A stretch of 64,000 nt of DNA from Kribbella steppae (lineage in GTDB: Bacteria > Actinomycetota > Actinomycetes > Propionibacteriales > Kribbellaceae), in assembly GCF_004342025.1 (NCBI RefSeq), contig NZ_SLWN01000016.1:1-64000 (forward strand). The letters are read 5' to 3'. The notes under the pieces were generated by a model. It searched no databases. It was given only the letters and a program-made list of their open reading frames with translations, and was not told the DNA's origin. Within the stretch, counting starts at the first letter, position 1; each line of letters opens with the position of its first letter. The position numbers and the translations under genes are program-made. Shown piece by piece: positions 50,852-58,486 of this stretch.

Positions 50852-50871
50852 CGCTTCCGCGCCTCATGACA

Positions 50872-50906
50872 CTGCAGGGCTGACCGGATAACCCCGAGCC
50901 CTGCAG
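50872..50906 (+). terminator. hairpin after the HIT gene
   Basis: CTGCAGGGCT (50872-50881) and AGCCCTGCAG (50897-50906) form a 10-bp stem around 15 nt, 21 bp beyond the HIT stop and 9 bp before the MFS start. No U-run follows; it may act as a terminator or as a leader structure for the MFS gene. Confidence 0.6.
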
Positions 50907-50914
50907 AGGTAGTC

Positions 50915-52138
50915 ATGTCGAACGCTGTCGCCACAGCACCTGTCGAGCAGTGCGTCGTCCCCGCGAACGGGCTGAGGCGGCGGCTGGCGCCGTTGTGGGT
51001 CGGGACCTTTCTCCAAGGGTTTGCCTTGTGGGTGCCGGTCGAGAAGTTGTTCATGAGCGAGATCGGGTTCGACGCGGCGACGATCGGCGTGATGGTCGCC
51101 GCGTACGCCGCACTCATCCCACTCGCCGAGGTGGCCTCGGGAATCCTCGCGGACCGGTGGTCGCGGCGTGGTGTGCTGATGCTGGCGGGTGTCGCGCTGG
51201 TGCTGAGCGTGATCGTCGGCGCGGTGAGCTGGAACGTCCCGACGTACATCGTTGCCGCGCTGCTCTTTGGGCTGTACTTCGCAATGTGGTCCGGGACGAT
51301 CGAGGCAGTCGTGTACGACGTCGTGCTCGAGGAGACCGGGGACGGCGAAGCGTACGAGCGGCAGATCGGCCGGGTCCGGTTCGTCGAGAGCGTGGCGCTG
51401 GTGCTGAGTGCATTGGCCGGCGGATGGCTCGCCTCGGTCTTGTCGACCCGGGCGACGTACTTCCTGACCGTGCCGTTCGTGGTGTTCTACCTGATCGCGT
51501 TGAGGCGGTTCTGTGAGCCTCGGCTGCACCAGGTCAGTGAGCGGACCTCGTTGCGGGAGCACCTCACCGTCACCTACCGAGCGATCACCCATCGCGGACG
51601 GCTCGTCCCGATCGCGGCGGCGTCGATCATGGCGGCGATGATCCTGCAGGCGATGTTCGAGTTCGGGCCGCTGTGGCTGCTCACGCTCGAGGCGTCGGCC
51701 GTGTTCTACGGACCGTTCTGGGCGCTGCTGGTCGCGACGCTCGGTGTCGGCGGGTTGCTGGCCGGCCGGCTTCGCCTCGATCGGCCCGTCCCGGTGGCGA
51801 TCGTCGTACTGGTCATGCTCGCCTCCTGTCTGACGCTGACGAGCAGCCGGGACCTCGCGGCGTTGACGGTCGCGATGGTCGCGCTCACCTTCCTGCTCGT
51901 GGTGATCGGGATCCACGTCAGCCAGCTGATGCATGACGCCGTACCGTCGACGATCCGCACCGGTGTGGCGTCCGGGATCGGTGCGGTGTCGTGGCTGGTG
52001 TTCACACCGTTCGCGCTGGTGTTCGGTGCCGTGAGCAAACAGTTCGGCGTCTACGTGTCCGGGTGGATGCTGACCGGCGCGGTCGCGCTGGCCGGTGCTG
52101 CTCTCGTCTGGGTTCGGCACCGTGCTCCACTACGCTGA
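50915..52138 (+). CDS. MFS transporter
   Basis: A 407-residue major facilitator with 10-12 membrane helices and the A-motif region EVASGILADRWSRRGVLMLA. It resembles the DHA-type exporters often found in actinobacteria. Start ATG 50915 follows AGAGGT. The sigma factor promoter lies within its last codons (-10 TACGCT at 52131). Confidence 0.85.
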   Translation: MSNAVATAPVEQCVVPANGLRRRLAPLWVGTFLQGFALWVPVEKLFMSEIGFDAATIGVMVAAYAALIPLAEVASGILADRWSRRGVLMLAGVALVLSVIVGAVSWNVPTYIVAALLFGLYFAMWSGTIEAVVYDVVLEETGDGEAYERQIGRVRFVESVALVLSALAGGWLASVLSTRATYFLTVPFVVFYLIALRRFCEPRLHQVSERTSLREHLTVTYRAITHRGRLVPIAAASIMAAMILQAMFEFGPLWLLTLEASAVFYGPFWALLVATLGVGGLLAGRLRLDRPVPVAIVVLVMLASCLTLTSSRDLAALTVAMVALTFLLVVIGIHVSQLMHDAVPSTIRTGVASGIGAVSWLVFTPFALVFGAVSKQFGVYVSGWMLTGAVALAGAALVWVRHRAPLR

Positions 52139-52142
52139 GTCG

Positions 52143-52775
52143 GTGGTTGGGTTGCCGGCGGACGACGTACTGGCCGAGCGGTTGCGGAGCGGGGACGAGG
52201 ATGCGTTCGCGCTGCTGCTGGACGGCTGGTCGGGCGGGATGCTGCGGGTGGCGCGGTCGTTCGTGTCGACCGAGGAGTCGGCCGCGGAGGTCGTGCAGGA
52301 GACCTGGCTCGCGGTGATCGAGGGCATCGAACGGTTCGAGGGCCGGTCGTCGTTGAAGACCTGGGTCTACCGGATCCTCACCAACACGGCCAAGCGGCGC
52401 GGCACCCGCGAGCACAAGGTGGTGCCGATGAGCAGCGTGGACGACTCCGGCCCGACCGTCGACCCAAGCCGCTTTCGCCCGGCCGGCGTCCCGTTCCCCG
52501 GCCACTGGTGGGACTTCCCGCCGGCCTGGCCGTCGCCGGAGCAGGGACTGCTGAGCGGGGAGGTCCGCGAGCGGCTGGCCGAGGCGTTGGATGAGCTGCC
52601 CGAGCGCCAGCGGCTGGTCGTCGTACTGCGGGATGTCGAGGGACGCCCGTACGACGAAGTGTGCGAGCTGCTCGGGATCTCGGCAGCGAACCAACGGGTG
52701 CTGCTGCACCGGGCGCGGGCGTTCTTACGCGGCAAACTGGAGGAGTACTACATGCGGGAAGGTGAGGTGTCATGA
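52143..52775 (+). CDS. ECF-type RNA polymerase sigma factor
   Basis: A 210-residue sigma-70 family ECF factor: region 2 SAAEVVQETWLAVIEGIERF and FEGRSSLKTWVYRILTNTAK, a Pro/Trp-rich linker (residues 95-135, longer than usual), and region 4 LDELPERQRLVVVLRDVEGR then YDEVCELLGISAANQRVLLH. GTG 52143 is chosen since -10 TACGCT lies 6 nt upstream (leaderless). The stop overlaps the anti-sigma start. Confidence 0.9.
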   Translation: MVGLPADDVLAERLRSGDEDAFALLLDGWSGGMLRVARSFVSTEESAAEVVQETWLAVIEGIERFEGRSSLKTWVYRILTNTAKRRGTREHKVVPMSSVDDSGPTVDPSRFRPAGVPFPGHWWDFPPAWPSPEQGLLSGEVRERLAEALDELPERQRLVVVLRDVEGRPYDEVCELLGISAANQRVLLHRARAFLRGKLEEYYMREGEVS

Positions 52776-53011
52776 GCGACATTGACTGCCGTGAGTTCGT
52801 CGAGCGGGTCACGTCGTACCTCGAGGGCGACCTGGACGCCCAGGCGGAGCAGGACTTCATCGACCACCTGGCGTTGTGCGACGGCTGCGAGCGCTACCTC
52901 GACCAGATGCGCCAGACGACACAGGCCCTGACCGACCTGCCCGCCGACTCACTCCCCGGCGACGCCCGCAACGCGCTGCTCGACGCCTACCGCCGGGCAA
53001 CGAGCTCGTAG
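52772..53011 (+). CDS. zinc-finger anti-sigma factor (ZAS type)
   Basis: A 79-residue soluble anti-sigma factor with the His-x3-Cys-x2-Cys zinc motif HLALCDGC at about residues 31-38. Such proteins bind and hold the cognate ECF sigma, releasing it on thiol oxidation or zinc loss. Its ATG overlaps the sigma stop. Its last 25 bp overlap the 3' end of the glycosyltransferase on the other strand. Confidence 0.9.
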   Translation: MSDIDCREFVERVTSYLEGDLDAQAEQDFIDHLALCDGCERYLDQMRQTTQALTDLPADSLPGDARNALLDAYRRATSS

Positions 53012-54087
53012 ACGGACAGCAGTTCAGGCAGCAGCACCGACCAGTCATACCGCCGTACGGCGCTCAGTCCGGCCAGGCGGAGCTTGAGACGTTCGTCGGG
53101 CGTACTGAGGAGGCGGAGAGCGCGCGCGGTGAGCTCGTTGGAATCGCCTGGCTCGAACAACTCCCCCAGCCGGCCACCGTCGAGCACCTGCCGGAACGCG
53201 GCCAAGTCACTCGCCAGCACCGGCGCACCCGCGGCCATCGCCTCGAGCAGGACGATGCCGAAGCTCTCACCGCCGAGATGCGGGGCGACGTACAGGTCCG
53301 AACCCGCGAGCATGTCGGCCCGGGCCTGGTCATCGACGGCACCGAGGAAGAGCACGTTGCCGCGACAGCTCGCCGGCAACGACCGTCGTGCCTCATCCGC
53401 CTGACCGGTGCCGGCCACAAGCACCCGCAGCTGCGGGCGTTCGGCAACCAAGGCGGGAACTGCCTTCAGCAGGACGCCGAGACCCTTGCGGGGTTCGTCC
53501 ATCCGGCCGAGGAAGCTGATCGTGCCGTCGTCACCCTGCCACTCCGGACGCGGCGTGCCCTGGAAACGGTCGGTGTAGAGGCCGTTCGGGATCACCACTG
53601 CCTCGCCGCCGATGTGCTGGACCATCATCGAGCGCGCGTTCTCCGAGACGGCGATCCGGGCGTCGATCTTCTCCAATGCCGGGCGGAGCAGCCCGGCCGC
53701 GGCGCTCATCGCACGGGACCGGACCTGCCAGGTGTGGAAGGTCGCGACGAACGGCCCGTCGGCGGACCAGAGCGCGATGATCGACGCGCTCGGGGTGGTC
53801 GGTTCGTGCACGTGGACGACGTCGAAGTGGCCCTCGGCCAGCCAGCTCTTCACCCGGGCGGCCGTGCGCGGGCCGAAGGTGACGCGGGCGACGGACCCGT
53901 TGTACGGGACACCGACAGCACGGCCGGACGAAACGACGTACGGCGGGACCGCGTCGGTGTCGTCGACGGGGGCGAGGACGGAGACCTCGTGGCCTAGGGC
54001 CAGCAAGGCCTCGGCGAGGTCGCGGACGTGGTTCTGCACCCCGCCGGGCGTGCCCAGCGAGTACGGGCACACCACACCGATCCTCAC
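52987..54087 (-). CDS. pimA: phosphatidylinositol mannosyltransferase (PimA-like, GT4)
   Basis: A 366-residue GT4 glycosyltransferase: YSLGTPGGVQNHVRDLAEAL (N-terminal acceptor loop), VHVHEPTTPS, HTWQVRSR, FLGRMDEPRKGLGVLLKAV and nucleotide-sugar region APHLGGESFGIVLLEAMAAG (E-x7-E). It adds the first mannose from GDP-Man to phosphatidylinositol. Preceded on the same strand by an acyltransferase and a CDP-alcohol phosphotransferase, as in the mycobacterial PIM cluster, which supports the assignment. Confidence 0.9.
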   Translation of the reverse strand: MRIGVVCPYSLGTPGGVQNHVRDLAEALLALGHEVSVLAPVDDTDAVPPYVVSSGRAVGVPYNGSVARVTFGPRTAARVKSWLAEGHFDVVHVHEPTTPSASIIALWSADGPFVATFHTWQVRSRAMSAAAGLLRPALEKIDARIAVSENARSMMVQHIGGEAVVIPNGLYTDRFQGTPRPEWQGDDGTISFLGRMDEPRKGLGVLLKAVPALVAERPQLRVLVAGTGQADEARRSLPASCRGNVLFLGAVDDQARADMLAGSDLYVAPHLGGESFGIVLLEAMAAGAPVLASDLAAFRQVLDGGRLGELFEPGDSNELTARALRLLSTPDERLKLRLAGLSAVRRYDWSVLLPELLSVYELVARR

Positions 54088-54097
54088 GGAACGATTC

Positions 54098-54958
54098 TTA
54101 CTCGTCCACGAAAATTCTCTGCAGCATGTGCCAGTCCTCAGGGTGAGCGGCGATCCCCTGCGCGAACGCGTCGGCGCAGCGCTGCGTCATCGCGGCGGCC
54201 CCACCGTCGGTGTCGATCGCGTCGTGGAACGTGATCACCAGGTGCGGCCCGTCGTAGTGCAGGGTTGCGGGGATCAGCGGCGCACCGGTCCTCAGACTCA
54301 GCGCAGCCGGTCCCGCCGGCATCCGCGACGGGCGGCCGAAGAACGTCACCGGAACGCCACGCTCGGACAGATCCCGGTCGGCCACGAGGCAGACGAAGCC
54401 ACCGGCTCGCAGCCGTTCCAGCAGTACGCGGGTGACGTCCCGGTCGCTGCCGGTGAGCGGAAGCACTTCCATGCCGAGCTTCTTGCGGTAGGCAATGAAG
54501 CGGTCGAACAACGACTCGGGCTGCAGCCGCTCCGCCACGGTCGACACGGGCATCCCCGTCCGGCCGGCCCAAGCTCCCGCGTGGTCGTAGTTCGCCAGAT
54601 GCGGGAGCGCGCAGATCACACCGCGACCGGCCGCGTACGCATCGCGGAGCAGCTTCTCGTTGACCGTGCGGACCCGGCCGACGATCTCCTCGTCGGTCCA
54701 CTCGGGCAGCCGGAACGCCTCCTGCCAGTAGCGCAGGTACGACCGCATTCCGGCGTGGGTCAGCGCGTCGAGGTCCGCATCCGGACGGACCACGGCCAGG
54801 TTGCCGCGCAACCGCCGTACGCCCCGGCCGTTCCGTCGTACGACCTGATCCGCGGCCCGCTGGAACAGCCAGGTGACGGTCCGTTCCGGCAGGCGTCGTA
54901 CCAGGGTCCAGGCCAGCGCGAACGCCAGATCGACCACCCGCTGGCGAAGGCCGTCCAT
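54098..54958 (-). CDS. phosphatidylinositol mannoside acyltransferase (LpxL/HtrB superfamily)
   Basis: A 286-residue acyltransferase: N-terminal amphipathic helix, LPHLANYDHAGAWAGR (His-x4-Asp catalytic motif), LPLTGSDRDVTRVLLERL, VCLVADRDLSERGVPVTFFG and GAPLIPATLHYDGPHLVITF. By homology and order it acylates PIM (equivalent to mycobacterial PatA). ATG 54958 shares bases with the upstream stop (TGATG); GTG 54961 is an alternative. Confidence 0.88.
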   Translation of the reverse strand: MDGLRQRVVDLAFALAWTLVRRLPERTVTWLFQRAADQVVRRNGRGVRRLRGNLAVVRPDADLDALTHAGMRSYLRYWQEAFRLPEWTDEEIVGRVRTVNEKLLRDAYAAGRGVICALPHLANYDHAGAWAGRTGMPVSTVAERLQPESLFDRFIAYRKKLGMEVLPLTGSDRDVTRVLLERLRAGGFVCLVADRDLSERGVPVTFFGRPSRMPAGPAALSLRTGAPLIPATLHYDGPHLVITFHDAIDTDGGAAAMTQRCADAFAQGIAAHPEDWHMLQRIFVDE

Positions 54959-55647
54959 CACTCAGTTGTGTTCTTCGTGTCCGGTTCGGCCGGAGGCTCC
55001 GTGGGCGCGGGCGGCGTGTCCAGGCCGGCGTTCGCCGGGTCGGCAAGCACCTGCTTGCGGACCGAGAGCGAGCGCTGGATCACGGTGATGGTGCTCGCGA
55101 TCGCGAGCGCCCAGAGCACGATCTGGAGCAGGATCGGCAGGTTGAGCACGTCGGAGAAGAAGCCGATCACGAGTACCGCGACCAGCCGGTCCGCACGCTC
55201 GGCCAGGCCGCCGCTCGCCTGCAGACCGAGGCTCTCAGCCTTCGCCCGGGCGTACGACGTGGTCGCACCCATCACCAGCGCCCACAGCGTGACCGCGGCC
55301 ATCAGGGTGGAGTCGCCGGCGTTCGAGTTGGCGTAGTAGAGCACCAGGCCGCCGAAGACCGCGCCGTCGCCGAGCCGGTCGAGGGTGGAGTCCAGGTACG
55401 AACCCCACTTCGACGACGTGCCCGACGTCCGGGCCATGTGGCCGTCGATCAGGTCGGAGAAGACGAAGCAGGTGATGACCACCACGCCCAGCCACAACTG
55501 GCCGCGCGGGAAGAAGATCAGCGCACCGGCGCACACGCCGACGGTGCCCACCAGCGTGACCACGTCGGCGCTCACGCCGAGCTTGAGCAGGAGGTTGGCG
55601 ATCGGCGTGATCACCTTGGTCCAGAACTGCCGGAATCTGTTAAGCAT
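54958..55647 (-). CDS. pgsA1: CDP-alcohol phosphatidyltransferase (phosphatidylinositol phosphate synthase type)
   Basis: A 229-residue membrane enzyme with six membrane helices and the CDP-alcohol signature D-x2-D-G-x2-A-R-x8-G-x3-D-x3-D (SDLIDGHMARTSG then SYLDSTLDRLGDG). In this gene context it should make phosphatidylinositol phosphate, the PIM precursor. The C-terminal 25 residues are a Pro/Thr-rich tail (TPPAPTEPPAEP). No clear ribosome binding site; a TACGAT -10-like element lies 9 nt before ATG 55647. Confidence 0.87.
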   Translation of the reverse strand: MLNRFRQFWTKVITPIANLLLKLGVSADVVTLVGTVGVCAGALIFFPRGQLWLGVVVITCFVFSDLIDGHMARTSGTSSKWGSYLDSTLDRLGDGAVFGGLVLYYANSNAGDSTLMAAVTLWALVMGATTSYARAKAESLGLQASGGLAERADRLVAVLVIGFFSDVLNLPILLQIVLWALAIASTITVIQRSLSVRKQVLADPANAGLDTPPAPTEPPAEPDTKNTTE

Positions 55648-55786
55648 GGCGACGCGATCGTAGTCGAGCCGGATCACCATCCGGTCACATACCACCCAAC
55701 CGGCCGCTGATCCTCGGTGATGAACCTGCGGAAGAACCGGTTTCGCGCGATGCTGGAGACATGCCGTGAGGCGAGGAGGTGCGGTC

Positions 55787-56758
55787 ATGCGACGGAGGGC
55801 GGGCTGGCTCTGCGCCGTCGCTTGCGCGCTGGCCCTCGTCCTGGTGACCTCGAGCTGCTCAGTGGCCCGTCGCGCCGACGGCGCCCGGCCGGTCCCGAGC
55901 CCGTCGCCGGCACCAGCCGTCGTACCGACCGTGGTCGCCCCACCCCAGGCCGAGGGACTGGACGGTACGGCGGGCGCACCGGGACCACAGGTGTGTACGG
56001 CGATCACCAGCACGCTGACCGCGTCACTCCACGTCACCGTCACCGCGAAGCCGAGCGCCTGGAACGACGGCGGCCTGCCGGCGCTGGACCTCTGCACGCT
56101 CCTGGTCGAGGGCCGGCCGGTGACGATCGGAGTCAGCGCACTCCCCCTCCAGTCCGACTCGCTCGACCGGCTGCTCTCCGGCGCCGGCTCCCCCAGGCCG
56201 CTGACCGAGCTCGGTCCGCAGGCCCGGATCGCGGAATCGCGGATGGTCTTCCCCGTCGGTGACCGAGCGGTCCGGATCACTCCGGCCGGCGGGATCGACC
56301 GCAGTACGGCGGGGAGCATCGACCGCGCCAAGGCTGTGGCGATCGCGTTGGCCACGCGGGACGCCGTACCGAAGACGCTTCGGAACGCGCGGCAGTCCGA
56401 CTCCGCGTGCCAGGTGTCGAACTCGGCAGCGGAGAATTTCGTCGGCGCGCATGTCCAACTGCGCCGGGACTATCGGGTGAACGGTGCCCTGACCTGTATC
56501 TGGGGCACGTACGACGCCACAGTGGCGATCGTCGAGGCCTTCGACCAGCCCACCATCCCCGAGGCCCAACGGGTGCCGCCGCCGCGCCTCGCCCCGATCG
56601 GCCGGCCCGGCTACTACCTGCCCGACGAAGGTGAACTCGTCTTCCGCCAGGGCCGCCGCGTCGTCCGGGTCACCGGCCTCACCAACCCGTCGCGTGAGGT
56701 CTCGCTCGACACCCTCCTCGGCATCGTCGACCCGCTGCTGCCGCTGTTCCTGCGCTGA
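55787..56758 (+). CDS. exported lipoprotein of unknown function
   Basis: A 323-residue protein with an Arg-rich N-terminus, hydrophobic stretch and lipobox-like VTSSCS (Cys24), then a Pro-rich linker (VPSPSPAPAVVPT) and a globular domain with four further Cys (about 70-240). It resembles the DUF3558-type lipoproteins of actinobacteria only in layout. ATG 55787 is 7 nt after GAGGAGG. It interrupts the otherwise conserved PIM/HIT/thrS order on the opposite strand. Confidence 0.7.
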   Translation: MRRRAGWLCAVACALALVLVTSSCSVARRADGARPVPSPSPAPAVVPTVVAPPQAEGLDGTAGAPGPQVCTAITSTLTASLHVTVTAKPSAWNDGGLPALDLCTLLVEGRPVTIGVSALPLQSDSLDRLLSGAGSPRPLTELGPQARIAESRMVFPVGDRAVRITPAGGIDRSTAGSIDRAKAVAIALATRDAVPKTLRNARQSDSACQVSNSAAENFVGAHVQLRRDYRVNGALTCIWGTYDATVAIVEAFDQPTIPEAQRVPPPRLAPIGRPGYYLPDEGELVFRQGRRVVRVTGLTNPSREVSLDTLLGIVDPLLPLFLR

Positions 56759-56759
56759 A

Positions 56760-56823
56760 AACTTTCCGGTCCAGTCCACCCACTGCTCTTCGGCGAGTGA
56801 CCGGCAACTTTCTGGTGTAGTCC
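56760..56823 (+). promoter_or_regulatory. tandem ECF-like promoter repeats before the secreted protein gene
   Basis: AACTTTCCGGTCCAGTCC (56760-56777) and AACTTTCTGGTGTAGTCC (56806-56823) are imperfect direct repeats with a 46-bp period. The second is preceded by GGC, giving GGCAACTTTC, close to actinobacterial ECF -35 elements (GCAAC/GGAAC type), about 50 bp before ATG 56864. Confidence 0.45.
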
Positions 56824-56863
56824 GGCATCCAACGACCGACACAGCAACCTGGGGGTGGATCGT

Positions 56864-57799
56864 ATGACCAATTGGACCAAGTACGGCGGCATTCTGGCCG
56901 CCGGAGTTCTCAGCACGGGGATCCTGACGACCGGCCTGGCGTCAGCGCAGCCCACCAGTTCCATGGCGGCTTCGGGCGCCACCTGCAGCATCAAGGTCGG
57001 TTCGGTGACGGCGGGTGGGGACCATCGGATGCAGACCTTCGCGACCGACGGGGCCAAGGTCGTCGACAAGATCGTTGCCAAGGACATCTATCCGGACGGG
57101 CAGGTCCGGCTCAGCGCCACCGTACGGTTCGGGGCGGCCGAGGTCGGCGGCGACGCCCACACCGGGCCCGTCATCATGGGGTCGACGATGTACGACACGA
57201 GCTACCTGACCCCGGCCGGCGGTGGCACCGTGTCACAGAAGCAGGTGACCCGCGTCGGTCCCGGCTGGGGCGTCTACCGGTCGCTTGACCGGTCGACTGT
57301 CGTGACCGCGACCGCCCAACGGGACACGGAATACTCGCTGCACAACGACGGCACGCTCTATCGCCGCAACGTCACGTACAAGAACGGTGTGCCGAGCCGG
57401 CAGATCACCGGCTGGCAGTCCGGGTACAGGGGCGTGAAGGCCATGACGTTGATCAGCCAGACGGCGACGTACGACACGTTCCTGATGACGCTGACCAGCG
57501 GCAAGCTGTACACCGCCCGGCTGCCGCTCGCGGGCGGGCACATCATCCCGGGTGTCGTGAAGCAGGTCCGGGGCTCGACCTGGCAGGGTTTCGAGTCGCT
57601 GGTGGCGGCGCCGTGCGGACCCGGCACGTTGCTGCTCGGCATCGACAAGGACAGCGGTTCCGGCTACCTGTATCACGTGGGTCACGCCAACGGCACGGCC
57701 ACGGCGATCACCTCGCTGGGCAAGGCCAAGGGCACGTTCACGGACCCGGTGTACTTCCTGTGGAAGAACTTCGCCGGCCAGGATCTCGCCGGCGAGTGA
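56864..57799 (+). CDS. secreted protein of unknown function
   Basis: A 311-residue protein with a Sec signal peptide (hydrophobic GGILAAGVLSTGILTTGLA, cleavage after ASA about residue 29). The mature domain is rich in Gly, Thr and Tyr, with repeated short strands resembling a beta-propeller or tachylectin-like lectin (GVYRSLDRST, SLHNDGTLYRRNVTYKNG). Family not recognised with confidence. ATG 56864 follows GGGGGTGG. Ends at a bidirectional hairpin shared with the HIT gene. Confidence 0.72.
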   Translation: MTNWTKYGGILAAGVLSTGILTTGLASAQPTSSMAASGATCSIKVGSVTAGGDHRMQTFATDGAKVVDKIVAKDIYPDGQVRLSATVRFGAAEVGGDAHTGPVIMGSTMYDTSYLTPAGGGTVSQKQVTRVGPGWGVYRSLDRSTVVTATAQRDTEYSLHNDGTLYRRNVTYKNGVPSRQITGWQSGYRGVKAMTLISQTATYDTFLMTLTSGKLYTARLPLAGGHIIPGVVKQVRGSTWQGFESLVAAPCGPGTLLLGIDKDSGSGYLYHVGHANGTATAITSLGKAKGTFTDPVYFLWKNFAGQDLAGE

Positions 57800-57813
57800 T
57801 CCTGCGGTAGTGC

Positions 57814-57847
57814 GATCGCCCCACTCGATGCGTCGGGTGGGGCGATC
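57814..57847. terminator. bidirectional terminator between secreted-protein and HIT genes
   Basis: GATCGCCCCAC (57814-57824) pairs with GTGGGGCGATC (57837-57847); with wobble the stem extends to about 15 bp around a TGCG loop. It lies between two convergent genes. Confidence 0.88.
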
Positions 57848-57853
57848 TGCTGT

Positions 57854-58486
57854 CTACGGCCAGGACTTGGCCAGCAGGGCTCGCGTGTCCGGCAGCAGTT
57901 GCGGCAGCACCTTCGTGTGGGCGATGGCCGGCATGAAGTTCGTATCACCCGACCACCTTGGTACGACGTGCTGGTGCAGATGGGCCGCGATGCCGGCACC
58001 GGCGATCACGCCCTGGTTCATGCCGATGTTGAAGCCGTGCGCCCCCGACACCGTCCGGATCGCCTGCATCGACTGCCGGGTGAGCGCCGCGACGTCCGCG
58101 ACCTCCTCCTCGGTCAGCTCGGTGTAGTCCGCGACGTGCCGGTACGGCACCACCATCAGATGACCGGGGTTGTACGGATACAGGTTCAGCACCGCGTACG
58201 CCGCCGGACCGCGGTGCACGATCAACGCGTCCGCGTCCGGTAGCCCCGGCAGCCGGCAGAACGGGCAACCCGACCCGGCCTCGTCGCTGGTCGGCTTGTT
58301 CTCCCCCTCGATGTAGGCCATCCGATGCGGCGTCCACAACCGCATGAACGGATCCGGCACCCCGACGCCCTCCTGCGCCACCACCTCGTCCGGCAGGTAC
58401 GGCGAGTCCGGTCGGCCGGCGCCGGACGGCTGGTCGGCGCCGGACGGCTGGTCGGCGCCGGACGGCTGGTCGGGGGAATCCGTCAT
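57854..58486 (-). CDS. HIT-family protein with repeated N-terminal extension
   Basis: A 210-residue protein. Residues 1-25 contain three tandem copies of a six-residue unit around PSGADQ, encoded by exact 18-bp DNA repeats. The HIT domain follows: CPFCRLPGLPD, LYPYNPGHLMVVPYRHVADY and the triad HLHQHVVPRW. Probably an AP4A-phosphorylase-like or nucleotide hydrolase, as for the mycobacterial HIT gene beside pgsA1. Its ATG precedes and its start overlaps the thrS stop (ATGA). Confidence 0.88.
   Translation of the reverse strand: MTDSPDQPSGADQPSGADQPSGAGRPDSPYLPDEVVAQEGVGVPDPFMRLWTPHRMAYIEGENKPTSDEAGSGCPFCRLPGLPDADALIVHRGPAAYAVLNLYPYNPGHLMVVPYRHVADYTELTEEEVADVAALTRQSMQAIRTVSGAHGFNIGMNQGVIAGAGIAAHLHQHVVPRWSGDTNFMPAIAHTKVLPQLLPDTRALLAKSWP
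58418..58471. repeat. three exact 18-bp tandem repeats in the HIT gene
   Basis: GGCGCCGGACGGCTGGTC occurs at 58418-58435, 58436-58453 and 58454-58471, in frame, encoding the repeated Asp/Gln/Pro/Ser/Gly/Ala unit of the N-terminal extension. Such units expand and contract by slippage without breaking the frame. Confidence 0.92.
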
